This document shows, piece after piece, positions 55,413-64,000 of a stretch of DNA of 64,000 nt; the first letter of the stretch is position 1; each line of letters opens with the position of its first letter. This DNA is from Rhodobacter sp. (GTDB taxonomy: Bacteria; Pseudomonadota; Alphaproteobacteria; Rhodobacterales; Rhodobacteraceae). The translations under genes were made by a program, and so were the position numbers. The notes beneath the pieces are model-generated. The model worked only from the letters and a program-made list of their open reading frames with translations. It did not search any database and had not been told where the DNA came from. The stretch lies in the NCBI GenBank assembly GCA_020250125.1, contig JADCEL010000009.1:28355-92354 (forward strand), given 5' to 3'.

Positions 55413-56347
55413 TGGTCTGCCCTTGGCCCGTAGCGCAAACGTGGAATCTCTTTCGGTCAGAACGGTACGTGACGCCCTCGTTCTGCACAAGTTGACAGAG
55501 GTGTTCCCCGGGGAACAGCGCGATCCGTGAGCCTGGCCGCTCTTGCCATCAAGGCGGGACGGGAGCCTGCCGCAAGCAAGAGGATCAAGACATGAACCAC
55601 AGGCTCGGCTGGATCTGCATCGTCGGTGCCATTGACTCTGGGAACACCCGCGCAAAACCGGGTGATGATCTGGTCGCCGCAGAGTTGATCGTTGACCGGG
55701 ATCGCGTCGGCCTTGGCCGGCGAATCATCGCCCTGTTGCACAAGGGAGTTTCGGCGTGCCGCGCGCAGCGCAGCAAGCGCCCCGAAAGCCTTGAAGAGGC
55801 GCTCGCCCGGTTGGAAAGTATTTCACCGCATCTTCCGGCCGATATAGGGTTCAAGGCTGTTGGCGGCTACCCGCCCGCTGGCACCCCCCGCAGGCGCAAG
55901 GAGTGGCGCCGGATCGATTGTTCCGGGGGCGACCCTGCGGCCATGACGCTGGAGCATCCCCAGCCCAACCCTTTCCGCGAAGCGGGTCAGACTCGCGTTA
56001 ATCCAATTGGTCACCTTGCTGCGGCCGAATGATGATGTTGATCTGGCCCCGGTGCCGAAGCTGATATTCGCCGGGTCGTTCTTGTCGCGGATGATACCTT
56101 CGTCCCGTTTCCCAATGCTCATCCTTGCTTCGGTTCTCTGGGGCAGAGGCAACATCGCCAACCAGACCCGCCTGACCGACCTCGGCCCTCTCAGGGCCTT
56201 CTGTCTGCAAGGCGGCATTGTGGCGGTTACCGTCCGGCTTCTCTCGCGGTTCGAACAAGTGCAAGGCGTTGTTCCAGGCTGACATGTCAATGCCGCGGGG
56301 GTAATGGCCCTGTCTTGTGTCGCGGCTGGCTTCCGGCAGGTGGCGTT
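55413..56347. other. Region without a recognisable gene
   Basis: Several overlapping frames on both strands, none with a known domain. The best candidates are the plus-strand frame at 55592-56032, listed separately, and a minus-strand frame ending at 55998 that starts MSAWNNALHLFEPREK. The stretch sits between a Crp/Fnr gene and a run of pseudogenes and is probably decayed DNA. Confidence 0.4.
55592..56032 (+). CDS. Doubtful hypothetical ORF
   Basis: A 146-codon frame with ATG 55592 and AGAGGATCAAG upstream. The only coherent part is a helical stretch, RPESLEEALARLESISPHL. No family is recognised and the C-terminal third is low-complexity (PPAGTPRRRKEWRR). Overlapping frames on the other strand are equally open. 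It may be a remnant rather than a gene. Confidence 0.25.
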   Translation: MNHRLGWICIVGAIDSGNTRAKPGDDLVAAELIVDRDRVGLGRRIIALLHKGVSACRAQRSKRPESLEEALARLESISPHLPADIGFKAVGGYPPAGTPRRRKEWRRIDCSGGDPAAMTLEHPQPNPFREAGQTRVNPIGHLAAAE

Positions 56348-56804
56348 TCAATGGACAGCGGTCACGAAAGTCGGGTTCCGGTCCCTGCCCATCCACCGGT
56401 AAACCAGCTGGCCGCCGGTCAGCGCCGCCTGCATCAGCCGGCCCATGGTACTGGCGATGGCAAAGCCCGCATCGGGCGAAACGGCCCCGTCGCAGGCCAG
56501 GGCGGACGACCAGCCATCGAATTGCCGGTGACGGCGACTGCGCGGACCCTTTCGCCATTGATCGAAAGGGCATCGCCAAGCGTCGCGGCACAGATCAGGG
56601 CGCTGGCAATGTCGCTGCGGGCATGGCGCGACAGGGCAAGGCGGTCGGCACCGTGCAGCGCGGTCAGGGTTTCCTGCCCGCAGCGGCGCGCAGGGTGCCG
56701 AAGCGCGCCATCCGGGCGGCGTCGGGGGAATGCCGCGCCAGCGTGCCGGGTTCGGGGGCATTGCAGGTGCCCCTGCCGGGGCAGATCAGCACGGCGGTCG
56801 TCAT
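56348..56804 (-). pseudogene. Broken acyltransferase (FabD/ACP S-malonyltransferase-like) gene
   Basis: Starts with an intact ATGA overlap at the E1 stop: MTTAVLICPGRGTCNAPEPG through ARMARFGTLRAAAG. It then shifts frame to QETLTALHGADRLALSRHAR through VRAVAVTGNSMA, and shifts again to SSALACDGAVSPDAGFAIAS and GGQLVYRWMG. NSMxW-alternating with LACDG fits the region where this family has its GNSxG-type nucleophile loop. The C-terminal half is missing. Two frameshifts plus truncation make it non-functional. Confidence 0.7.
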
Positions 56805-58984
56805 GCGCAAAGCCTTTGCGCGGCGGCGATGATGGCATCGCGCGAGGGCAGGGTGGCGGCATGGGCGGGGCCGGTGGCGATGAAGCTGTCCCCGGCGGTC
56901 AGCCGGGCCAGCGCAAGGCCCGGCGCGGCTTCGGCGACATGGGCCATCAGCGCCTCGGCCACGCCTCCGGAATGGCGGGTCTCGTCCACGATCAGGATAT
57001 GCGCGCAGCCCGCCAGCGCAGCCGTCAGCGCAGCTTTGGGCAGGGGCGAAAGCCAGCGCAGATCGATGATGCGGGTGGAAATTCCCGCAGCCTCGATCAT
57101 CGGCCGGGCCTGATGCGACAGATGGCAGCCGTTGGCGAAGGCGACGATCGCCAGATCGGTGCCGGTGCCGTCCACGCCGATCTCGCCCAGGGCAATGCGG
57201 CGCGACGGATCGGGATAAGGCCGCATCCAGCCGCCGTCCCCGTGCGCGTGAAGGTCGCGCATCGGGTAAAGGGCAATGGGTTCGAGGAACACCACCACCC
57301 TTTGCTCCTCACGCGCAAGGCGGACGCATTCGCGCAGCATCATCGCGGCATCGGCACCGTTCGAGGGCACGGCAAGGATGACACCGGGTATATCGCGCAG
57401 GACGGCGACCGAATTGTCATTGTGAAAATGCCCGCCGAAGCCCTTCTGATAGCCAAGCCCGGCGATGCGCAGCACCATGGGGTTGGTGAACTGGCCGTTC
57501 GAGAAGAAGGGCAGCGTCGCGGCCTCGCCCCGGATCTGGTCTTCGGCATTGTGAAGATAGGCAAGGAACTGGATTTCGGGCATGGGCACAAAGCCGTTGT
57601 GCGCCATGCCGATGGCAAGGCCCAGGATCGACTGTTCGTCAAGAAGCGTGTCGATCATCCGGTCGGCGCCAAACCGGTGGATCAGCTTCTGCGTGACGCC
57701 GTAAACACCGCCCTTGCGACCCACATCCTCGCCCATCAGGACGATTTCGGGATGGGTCAGCATCAGGTCTGTCAGCGCCCAGTTGATAAGGCGTGACATG
57801 ATCTGCGGGTCGTCCATCGCCCGGAAGTCGGCACCGAAGGCTGCGGCACGGGCATCGGGCGCGGGGCCGTTGGCGGGGCGGCACGGGCGCGGCGGGGGAA
57901 TGAGGCTGGCCATCACATCCGCCGCCTGCCTCAGGCGGGGCCGGGTAACGGCCTTGGCAGCGATGCGCGCGGTGCGCTCCGCAATGTCGCGATAGATGTC
58001 GAGCGCCTTGTCCGCAGACATGACGCCGGCCTGCGACAACAGCCGGACGGAATGCAGCAGGGGGTCCTGCGCCTCTTCTGCCTCGACTTCCTCGCGCGAC
58101 AGGTAGGTGGTCGGCACATCCGCCCCGGCATGGCCGTAAAGGCGGATGGTGCGCAGGTGCAGGAAGGCGGGCTTGCGGCGGTGGCGGACGAAACCTGCCG
58201 CCTCCTCGGCCACGCGGAACGTGTCGTAAAGATCAAGACCGTCGGCCCTGAAACAGGGCAGTTCCGGGCGGCCGGAGAAGCTTGCCTCGATCCAGCCTTT
58301 CGGGGTCTTGGTCGAAATGCCGATGCCGTTATCCTCGCAGACGAAGAGAAGCGGCAGCGGGATGGACTGAAAGGCGGTCCACTGGGCGGCGTTGAAGGCG
58401 CCCTGGGCAGTGGAGTGGTTGACCGAGGCATCGCCGAAGGCGCAGATCACCAGCCCGTCGTCGCGCAGGATCGCGTGTTCGGGGCGGTGGCGGCGGGCGG
58501 CGCCGATGGCATAGGCGGCACCAACCGCCTTGGGCAGGTGGCTGGCAATGGTCGAGGTCTGCGGCGGGATCATCAGCGCGCGCGACCCCAGCACCTTGTG
58601 CCGCCCGCCCGAGATCGGGTCTTCGGACGAAGAGGCGAAGGAAAGAAGCATGTCCCAGGCCGGGGTCTGGCCGGGGACCTGGCCGGCACGGGCGATCTGG
58701 AAGGCGGCATCGCGGTAGTGCAGGAAGGCCATGTCATCCGGGCGCAGGGCAAGCGCAACGGCGGCCATCCCTTCGTGACCCGAAGAGCCGATGGTGTAAA
58801 AGCCCTGCCCTGCCCGCTGCATCACCCGGCTTTGCCGGTCAAGCGCCCGCGCCAGGCAGCCGGCGCGGAAGGCCGCCACGGCCAGGTCCGGCGGCATCGG
58901 CCCTGCGGGCGCGCGGCCCGCAGGCAGGTTGCCTGCCGATACGCGCGACAGGAAGTTCTCGTGAACGATCTCGCAGCGGTCCAT
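56801..58984 (-). CDS. Thiamine-diphosphate 2-oxoacid dehydrogenase E1, fused alpha and beta subunits
   Basis: A 727-residue fusion of E1-alpha (residues to about 370) and E1-beta. Alpha features: GQGFYTIGSSGHEGMAAVAL, the ThDP-binding segment FGDASVNHSTAQGAFNAAQW and VCEDNGIGIST. Beta features: VLMGEDVGRKGGVYGVTQ, GLGYQKGFGGHFHNDNSVAV and LIVDETRHSGGVAEALM. Such fusions resemble branched-chain or acetoin-type dehydrogenases. No E2 or E3 gene is nearby; the coupled downstream acyltransferase and upstream aldehyde dehydrogenase are dead. The ATG at 58984 gives MDRCEIVHENFLSR. Confidence 0.85.
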   Translation of the reverse strand: MDRCEIVHENFLSRVSAGNLPAGRAPAGPMPPDLAVAAFRAGCLARALDRQSRVMQRAGQGFYTIGSSGHEGMAAVALALRPDDMAFLHYRDAAFQIARAGQVPGQTPAWDMLLSFASSSEDPISGGRHKVLGSRALMIPPQTSTIASHLPKAVGAAYAIGAARRHRPEHAILRDDGLVICAFGDASVNHSTAQGAFNAAQWTAFQSIPLPLLFVCEDNGIGISTKTPKGWIEASFSGRPELPCFRADGLDLYDTFRVAEEAAGFVRHRRKPAFLHLRTIRLYGHAGADVPTTYLSREEVEAEEAQDPLLHSVRLLSQAGVMSADKALDIYRDIAERTARIAAKAVTRPRLRQAADVMASLIPPPRPCRPANGPAPDARAAAFGADFRAMDDPQIMSRLINWALTDLMLTHPEIVLMGEDVGRKGGVYGVTQKLIHRFGADRMIDTLLDEQSILGLAIGMAHNGFVPMPEIQFLAYLHNAEDQIRGEAATLPFFSNGQFTNPMVLRIAGLGYQKGFGGHFHNDNSVAVLRDIPGVILAVPSNGADAAMMLRECVRLAREEQRVVVFLEPIALYPMRDLHAHGDGGWMRPYPDPSRRIALGEIGVDGTGTDLAIVAFANGCHLSHQARPMIEAAGISTRIIDLRWLSPLPKAALTAALAGCAHILIVDETRHSGGVAEALMAHVAEAAPGLALARLTAGDSFIATGPAHAATLPSRDAIIAAAQRLCA

Positions 58985-59030
58985 CAATGCGCCATCCCGC
59001 GTCAGGCATCCGCCCGGTTGATGTCCATGG

Positions 59031-59480
59031 TCATCTCTTCGAGATAGCCTTTTGACCTGTGCCGGCAATCCTCGCCGACCGGCCCGGAGTCTTCCCGCCG
59101 CAGTCGAGGCCCCGCACCGGTCCGCCGCAGCCGCCGTGGACATTGGTCTTGCCCAGGGCCCAAGTCGCGCGCCGTCTGCATCAGGCGGCGGATAGCCCTG
59201 GTGACCATACAGGCGGAAAGCCCGTAAATGCCAGAGTTGGCTTCTGCAAGGCCTTCCCCGAGATCGCCGATTGCCATGACGGGGGCGATCAGGATGGCGG
59301 GCAGGCGCGACCAGGCGGGCTGCGCGCGCCGTGCCGCAGCGATGGCACGTCCGGCACAGGTGAACCTGCCTGCGGACAGGGTCGCGATGACCGTTTCGGT
59401 CGCCGGGTTCCCGGCTTTGATCCGCGCCTTGCTGCGGTCATGGGTGAAGGCACCATCGATGGGCAGCCGGAAATGCGGCA
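59031..59480 (-). pseudogene. Aldehyde dehydrogenase remnant
   Basis: The 5' part reads HFRLPIDGAFTHD, AGNPATETVIATL and AARRAQPAWSRLPA, the N-terminus of an aldehyde dehydrogenase. It then jumps to GLAEANSGIYGLSACMVTRA from near the C-terminus. After a frameshift the end reads GGKTPGRSARIAGTGQKAIS with a stop at 59031. The whole central part with the catalytic Glu and Cys is deleted. It lies 46 bases upstream of the E1 gene on the same strand, so it was probably its operon partner. Confidence 0.75.
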
Positions 59481-59606
59481 CGGCAAAGGCTTGTTTCGCC
59501 TTTGGTTCAGGTGACCCTGTCACAGGCCGTTCCGGTTGTCAGACCCTGGATCGGCTGTTCCAGCGCGCCGCGCCGCAGCAGTTCGACCTTGGCCTCGCCG
59601 CGGCTG

Positions 59607-59955
59607 TGCGACGGCGCGGTGAAGCGTGACGGTTCCGACACCTGCATCGCGCGCGAACCCGCCCCGGCCCTCAGGCCCCGGCAGGGTGTTGTGGCCGACA
59701 CCCTGCCCTCCGGCAACGCCAGCCCTGCGATCAGGCTGCGGCGCGCCGCCCGGCAATGACCTTGTGTTCCTGCGGCCCTGTGCGCCCGACCTCAACCCTG
59801 CCGGGATGGCATTCCCGGAACTGAAAACCCTGAAACGGATCGCCGCTGCCAGTACCCCCGCCGCATGGTGCAAACCGGTCGGCGCAGTCTGCGGCCCGTT
59901 CCGGCCGCGGGAAGGCCGAAGCCACGTCATCGTGGCGGGCCATGGTTTGAATTGA
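59607..59955 (+). pseudogene. IS630-family transposase remnant (3' part)
   Basis: The plus-strand frame gives GAVKRDGSDTCIAREPAPAL, RPRQGVVADTLPSGNASPAI, matching the IS630 region around the second catalytic Asp. After one frameshift near 59755 it gives NDLVFLRPCAPDLNPAGMAF, PELKTLKRIAAASTPAAWCK, which corresponds to LPPYSPDLNPIE-x-F-x-KLK and the C-terminal helix. The 5' half and terminal repeats were not found. It lies next to the aldehyde dehydrogenase remnant. Confidence 0.65.
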
Positions 59956-60184
59956 AGGCGCCATGCTGTGGTATCCACCATCAATGGCGGACCCAAAGGT
60001 GATGGCGCGGCGCGACGGACGAAGCGGCTTTGAACGGACGGGAAGAAGCGGTCGATCTGCGGATGTCCGGGACTGAGTGAAACCGCTGTCCGGCCTTTGC
60101 GGAATCCGCAACTTTCAGGCCCGGTATATGACACCGGCTTGCGCCCGGACTGCAAAGCAGGGAAAACACTTTCCGGGGGTGGTC

Positions 60185-63100
60185 ATGGATAACCGGCTCA
60201 GGGCTTCTTTTGATGCAGTCACCCTGGAAAGGGCGCGCGGGTACGTGCAACAGGGGCTGGTCGCTTCGGTTGAACAGCGGGCGGATGGCACGCTCAGGGG
60301 GCTGGTGAAGAACGGGCGGGGGCAAAGCTACCGGCAGCGGATCGTTCTTGCGCACAACTTTGTCGACGGCGAGTGTTCCTGCCCCGTTGGACACAATTGC
60401 AAGCATGTGGCCGCCGCAGTGATGGCATGGTCAAGGCGCGCCGGCAGCACGACAGGACTGTCCGCACCGTTGCAGGGCTGGGTGACCCGGATCAATGACA
60501 GTGCCAGAGCGGCGGCAGCCCCCGGTTTGCGCCCGCAGGACTACCCGGACGGGGTGAAGGAACGCCTGCTTTATGTGTTGGCCCCGAATGATCCCGCCGT
60601 CCGCATCGAGATGTTCAAGGGGCACCTCAACGCTGCGGGTACGGGGTTTAACAGGTCTGTCCGGCGCTATGATGCGCTGCATGTCCTGCGCAGCACGGAG
60701 CCGGCACAGTTCATCCGCCCGGTCGATCTGGAGCTTCTGGCGGCGTTGGCGCAGGGGCAGCTTTGGGATACGCATTACAGCTTTGGCCTGCCCGGAATGT
60801 TCCGGATCCGGGGGCAGGATGCAACCGCCCTGATCCGTCGCCTGTGCGATACGGGACGTTTCCTGCATGACAGTTCCGCAAAGATGCCGCTGGCCTGGTC
60901 TGAAAGATGCCCGGAGGCGCGGCTGGCCTGGCGCATGGCGGCAGACGGCAACCAGCGGCTGGGGTTTGAGGATGACACGGGCAAGCCGCTTGGATTGCGC
61001 GGGCTGGAGGGGGCGACGTTCTGGCTGGACCCTGCGCAGGGGCACATCGGTGTCCTTGCCCATCCGGTGGCACCCGATGTGCTGCGTCTGGTCATGGGCA
61101 GTCCTGATGTTGCGCCCGATGATGCCGAACGGCTGGCGTCGGCACTGCCAGACGCCCTTGCGGACCTTGCGCTTCCCCGCCCGCGCGCGGTCCGCCGGAC
61201 ACGGCGTGCGCCCAGGCAAAAGATCGCGCGGCTGACGCTGGGGGCCGAGACGGCGCGGGACGGATCAAGGGGTTGGGGCAGTTCCGTGCAACTGCCGGTG
61301 TTGACATTGCGTTTCGCCTATGACGGGCAAGAGGTGGGGGACGACAGTGCAGACCCGCGCCTGCTGGAAGACGGCGGGATCGTGACCCTGCTGCGTGACC
61401 CCGGCTGGGAAGCCGCCTGCAGGGCACGCCTGATGCAGGCCGGTGCCCGGCCGGTTGAAGACCTGGCGCTTTATCGTCCGGGCGAGCGGATGCTGCGGTG
61501 CGATCTTGTCTTCGCAGCCGGTGAAGTGAACAGCGAAACCCTGCAACCGGTGCGCGAACACAACGCGCTGGACTTTGCCTTCCGAACGGTTCCCGGTTTG
61601 CAGCGCGAAGGGTGGGAGATCAACCAGACCGCCCGCTGGCCCTTTCGCAAAAGCACGGAAGTGGCCGAACTGACGGTCGCAACCCGCAGCGAGGGCGGCG
61701 AGGCGTTTCAGGGCAATGACTGGTTTTCGCTGGGGTTTCAGGCCGAAATCGGTGGCAAGGCGGTGGATCTGGCCCCGCTTGTCGCGGCTTTTCTGGAACA
61801 GATGCGCGACGACTGGCACGGCCCCCCCGATGCCGCTGCGCTGGCGCAGCTTCTGGCGGATCGCCCGGTCTATCTGAACCTGGGCAAGGCGGGTTATTCG
61901 GCCCTTGACCTCAGCCCGCTGGCACCCGTGCTGCATCTGTTCCTGACGCATTATGCCGAACTGGGCGCGCTGCACCCGTCAGAGGCTTCGGTTGCGCGGC
62001 TTGTGCAGGAGGCGCTGTCGGGCAGCAGCGTTCGCTTTGCCGATCATGCGGGCATCGTGCCGCTGGCCCGCAGCCTTCAGGCGCTGGCTGCGGCAGGGCA
62101 CATTGCCCCGCCCGAAGGGTTGAACGCGCAGTTGCGCGGATATCAGGCCTTTGGCATGGCCTGGATGGCAAGCCTGCTTGGGGCGGGTTTCGGCGCTGTT
62201 CTGGCCGATGACATGGGGCTGGGCAAGACGGTGCAGGTTCTTGCCCTGTTGCAGGCGCGGCGCGAGGCCGGGGCAAAGGGGCCGGCCCTGCTGATCGTGC
62301 CGACAAGCCTGCTGTATGGCTGGCAGTCCCAGGCGGCGCAGTTCACCCCCGGGCTGCGCCTTGTCACCTTGCATGGCACGGGGCGCGCAGACCTGCGCGA
62401 CGACGCCCTTCAGGCCGATCTGGTGGTCACGACCTATCCGCTGCTGGCGCGTGACAGCGGCTGGCTGGCGGCGCAGGACTGGCCGCTGGTCATTCTGGAC
62501 GAGGCGCAGACCCTCAAGAACCCCGCCGCGCAAATGGCAAAGACCCTGCGCGACATTCCCGCCACGGGGCGGCTGGCGCTGACCGGCACCCCGCTGGAAA
62601 ATTCGCTGCAGGATATCTGGACCTTGATCGACTGGATCAATCCGGGTTTGCTGGGCGACCGCAAGGGGTTTCAGAAGCACTTCCGCACCCCCATTGAAAA
62701 GCAGGGCGACAGGGCCGCGCAAGCCCGGCTCAACCGCCGCCTGCGCCCCTTCATGCTGCGCCGCACCAAAGGCCAGGTCGCGGCGGAACTTCCGCCCAAG
62801 ACCGAAATACTGGAGCGGGTGGTATTGCCGCGTTCGCAACAGACACTTTACGAATCCGTGCGCAGCGCGATGGACCGGCGCGTGCGCGAAGCGATCACGG
62901 CGCGCGGACTGGCGGCAGCGCGGATCACCGTCCTCGATGCCCTGCTGAAACTGCGGCAGGTCTGCTGCGACCCCGGCCTTGTCAAGACAGAGGCCGCGCG
63001 CGCGGTGACCGACAGTGCCAAGCGCGCGCGGCTGCTGGAATTGCTGCAGGAACTGGTCGCGGAAGGCCGCCGGGTTCTGGTGTTTTCGCAGTTTGTCGGG

Positions 63101-63532
63101 ATGCTGGAACTGATCGAAGCCGATCTGAACCTGGCCGGCATCCCTTACCTTTGCCTGACAGGGCAGACCAAGAACCGTGACAAGATGCTTGCTGGCTTTG
63201 CGCAGGGGGATGCGCCGGTGTTTCTGCTCAGCCTCAAGGCCGGCGGGGTGGGTCTGACCCTGACCGAGGCGGATACCGTGATTCTGTATGACCCGTGGTG
63301 GAACCCGGCGGTCGAGCGTCAGGCGATGGACCGCACACACCGGATCGGGCAGGACAAGCCGGTTTTCGTCCATCGTCTTGTCGCAGCCGACACGGTTGAG
63401 GAGAAAATCCTTCTCATGCAGGCGCGCAAGCAGGCGCTCGCCGATGCGCTGTTTGACGAGGATGCGGGCGCAGCAGAAGCCTTGCTGGATGAGGCCACGG
63501 TGCAGGACCTGTTCGCACCCCTCGGCCAGTGA
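60185..63532 (+). CDS. SNF2-family helicase with N-terminal SWIM zinc finger
   Basis: The 1115-residue protein starts MDNRLRASFDAVTLERARGY. A SWIM finger CSCPVGHNCKH has zinc ligands C64, C66, C72 and H74. A long middle region follows, then a SNF2/RapA-type helicase core: DDMGLGKTVQ (motif I), LDEAQTLKN (II), TGTPLENSLQDIW (III), VFSQFVGML (IV), LKAGGVGLTL (V) and DRTHRIGQDKPV (VI). Probably remodels DNA-bound proteins or assists repair or transcription recovery. The start follows GGGGGTGG; upstream in-frame ATGs are possible. It has no operon partner. Confidence 0.88.
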   Translation: MDNRLRASFDAVTLERARGYVQQGLVASVEQRADGTLRGLVKNGRGQSYRQRIVLAHNFVDGECSCPVGHNCKHVAAAVMAWSRRAGSTTGLSAPLQGWVTRINDSARAAAAPGLRPQDYPDGVKERLLYVLAPNDPAVRIEMFKGHLNAAGTGFNRSVRRYDALHVLRSTEPAQFIRPVDLELLAALAQGQLWDTHYSFGLPGMFRIRGQDATALIRRLCDTGRFLHDSSAKMPLAWSERCPEARLAWRMAADGNQRLGFEDDTGKPLGLRGLEGATFWLDPAQGHIGVLAHPVAPDVLRLVMGSPDVAPDDAERLASALPDALADLALPRPRAVRRTRRAPRQKIARLTLGAETARDGSRGWGSSVQLPVLTLRFAYDGQEVGDDSADPRLLEDGGIVTLLRDPGWEAACRARLMQAGARPVEDLALYRPGERMLRCDLVFAAGEVNSETLQPVREHNALDFAFRTVPGLQREGWEINQTARWPFRKSTEVAELTVATRSEGGEAFQGNDWFSLGFQAEIGGKAVDLAPLVAAFLEQMRDDWHGPPDAAALAQLLADRPVYLNLGKAGYSALDLSPLAPVLHLFLTHYAELGALHPSEASVARLVQEALSGSSVRFADHAGIVPLARSLQALAAAGHIAPPEGLNAQLRGYQAFGMAWMASLLGAGFGAVLADDMGLGKTVQVLALLQARREAGAKGPALLIVPTSLLYGWQSQAAQFTPGLRLVTLHGTGRADLRDDALQADLVVTTYPLLARDSGWLAAQDWPLVILDEAQTLKNPAAQMAKTLRDIPATGRLALTGTPLENSLQDIWTLIDWINPGLLGDRKGFQKHFRTPIEKQGDRAAQARLNRRLRPFMLRRTKGQVAAELPPKTEILERVVLPRSQQTLYESVRSAMDRRVREAITARGLAAARITVLDALLKLRQVCCDPGLVKTEAARAVTDSAKRARLLELLQELVAEGRRVLVFSQFVGMLELIEADLNLAGIPYLCLTGQTKNRDKMLAGFAQGDAPVFLLSLKAGGVGLTLTEADTVILYDPWWNPAVERQAMDRTHRIGQDKPVFVHRLVAADTVEEKILLMQARKQALADALFDEDAGAAEALLDEATVQDLFAPLGQ

Positions 63533-63799
63533 CGGTTGCGGGCCGTTCGCGGACCGCAGCGCAAGATCATCGTCAGAAGATGCGTCCCGGATATCTGCCT
63601 GCGCGCCAATCCGGCACCGGACCGGATGGCGGAACCTTCAGGCAAGCGGCCTTAGCATGATGATGATTTGTGGAAACACCGCATCGCAGTCTTGTGTCGC
63701 GCAGGCGTCGGCAGGACCAGGTGCAAACCGAAGACACTGGGCGAAAATCCCTCGGGAAAACGCGCGGCAAGGTTGGAAACCGCGCGCCCGGAGGATCGG

Positions 63800-63824
63800 C
63801 CGGAAAGGCTCCGGTGGAGCCTTT
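63800..63824. terminator. Perfect hairpin in right-end gap
   Basis: GGAAAGGCTCC and GGAGCCTTTCC pair perfectly over 11 bases with a GGT loop. No T tract follows on the plus strand, and on the minus strand the right side is also GC-rich. It lies 268 bases after the helicase stop, so its owner is unclear. Confidence 0.45.
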
Positions 63825-63974
63825 CCGCGATCCGATTGCCGAAGGGCTTAAGCCCGCAGGCAAGGGGCGGGCCACACACCTGACGCTGGTAATCCGGTCG
63901 CGCCTGCCTGGGCTGGCGCGTCTTCGCGCCTGCCAAGGGGCAGGCAGGCGCGGCCGTCGGGGCAGTGCCCCGAC

Positions 63975-63988
63975 TTGACGCGGGTCAA
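63975..63988. promoter_or_regulatory. FNR-type palindrome at the window edge
   Basis: TTGAC-GCGG-GTCAA is a perfect palindrome in its arms with the five-four-five FNR spacing and one change per half-site from TTGAT/ATCAA. It probably controls an oxygen-responsive gene starting just beyond base 64000. Confidence 0.55.
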
Positions 63989-64000
63989 ATCCGGCAAGAA

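Larger units (their letters stand above)
63533..64000. other. Right-end intergenic region
   Basis: No supported gene; short frames on both strands lack starts and family resemblance. It contains a perfect hairpin at 63800-63824, smaller GC-rich inverted repeats at about 63934-63975 (for example TCGGGGCA-G-TGCCCCGA) and an FNR-type palindrome at 63975-63988. The clustering of structures suggests 3' ends and the upstream region of a gene beyond the window. Confidence 0.45.

Noticed and set aside
63668..63978. Short frames on both strands in the right-end gap
   Set aside because: No starts with ribosome-binding sites, no known domain, and they run through perfect hairpins.
1..64000. CRISPR arrays, rRNA genes, prophage or complete insertion sequences
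   Set aside because: No regularly spaced repeats, rRNA signatures, phage structural genes or intact transposases were found on reading both strands.

Overview
The window reads as a chromosomal segment of a GC-rich alphaproteobacterium of the family Rhodobacteraceae (Rhodobacter/Gemmobacter/Tabrizicola-like). The evidence is gene content and order: the regB-senC-regA-hvrA-ahcY redox-control locus known from Rhodobacter, the trxA-addA-addB-murU-amgK-tsaE-PAS-protein block, a hemD-mitofilin-hemY operon divergent from tsaD, and an alphaproteobacterial-type pst-phoU-phoB operon. No rRNA, CRISPR array, complete prophage or complete insertion sequence was seen. The species cannot be named from this sequence.

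Layout. 0-10 kb (minus strand): partial thioredoxin, the AddAB recombination nuclease, MurU/AmgK cell-wall recycling enzymes, TsaE, and a membrane PAS protein lacking a kinase domain. 10-17.4 kb: RegB (minus) divergent from SenC, RegA and HvrA (plus), then an HD hydrolase, an alcohol dehydrogenase, AhcY and a DUF2853 protein. An FNR-type palindrome lies between adh and ahcY. 17.4-23.3 kb: a possible small RNA ending in a strong terminator, EVE and YciI proteins with a 76-bp tandem duplication at their junction, a probable gpsA remnant, TsaD, HemD, mitofilin and HemY. 23.3-25.6 kb: a lower-GC, translationally coupled three-gene cassette (a TIGR04255 protein plus two unknowns) with its own promoter beside tRNA-Thr(CGU). 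This is the best candidate for an undescribed system. 25.8-30 kb: GlmS and malate synthase G. 30.2-37.2 kb: a Popeye-type membrane protein overlapping tail to tail with phoB, then the pstSCAB-phoU-phoB operon driven by a tandem double Pho box. 37.3-38.9 kb: an MhqO/MhqD-like pair.

38.9-60 kb is an accessory, partly decayed region. It starts with a gutted RND pump gene and an ISKra4-like remnant. A sugar regulon on divergent promoters follows. The minus arm encodes an SDR, an enolase-superfamily dehydratase, the ABC ATPase, the binding protein, two permeases and a GntR regulator. The plus arm encodes a GH38-like glycosidase, an SDR, an SDR-like pseudoenzyme, a broken SMP-30 gene and a mutarotase-like protein. 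A 12-bp motif occurs in inverted orientation inside both core promoters, so the terminal gntR gene probably controls both arms. Downstream are broken Crp/Fnr, acyltransferase, aldehyde dehydrogenase and IS630 genes. Intact genes among them are a DUF1127-like protein, a Crp/Fnr regulator and a fused-subunit 2-oxoacid dehydrogenase E1. 60-63.5 kb: a SWIM-SNF2 helicase. The right edge holds a second FNR-type box pointing out of the window.

Functionally the window joins redox-responsive regulation (RegAB, SenC, HvrA, FNR-type sites), phosphate-starvation response, t6A tRNA modification (TsaD, TsaE), tetrapyrrole synthesis, cell-wall precursor supply and a catabolic sugar module. The decay around 39-40 kb and 52-60 kb looks like recent loss of accessory functions.
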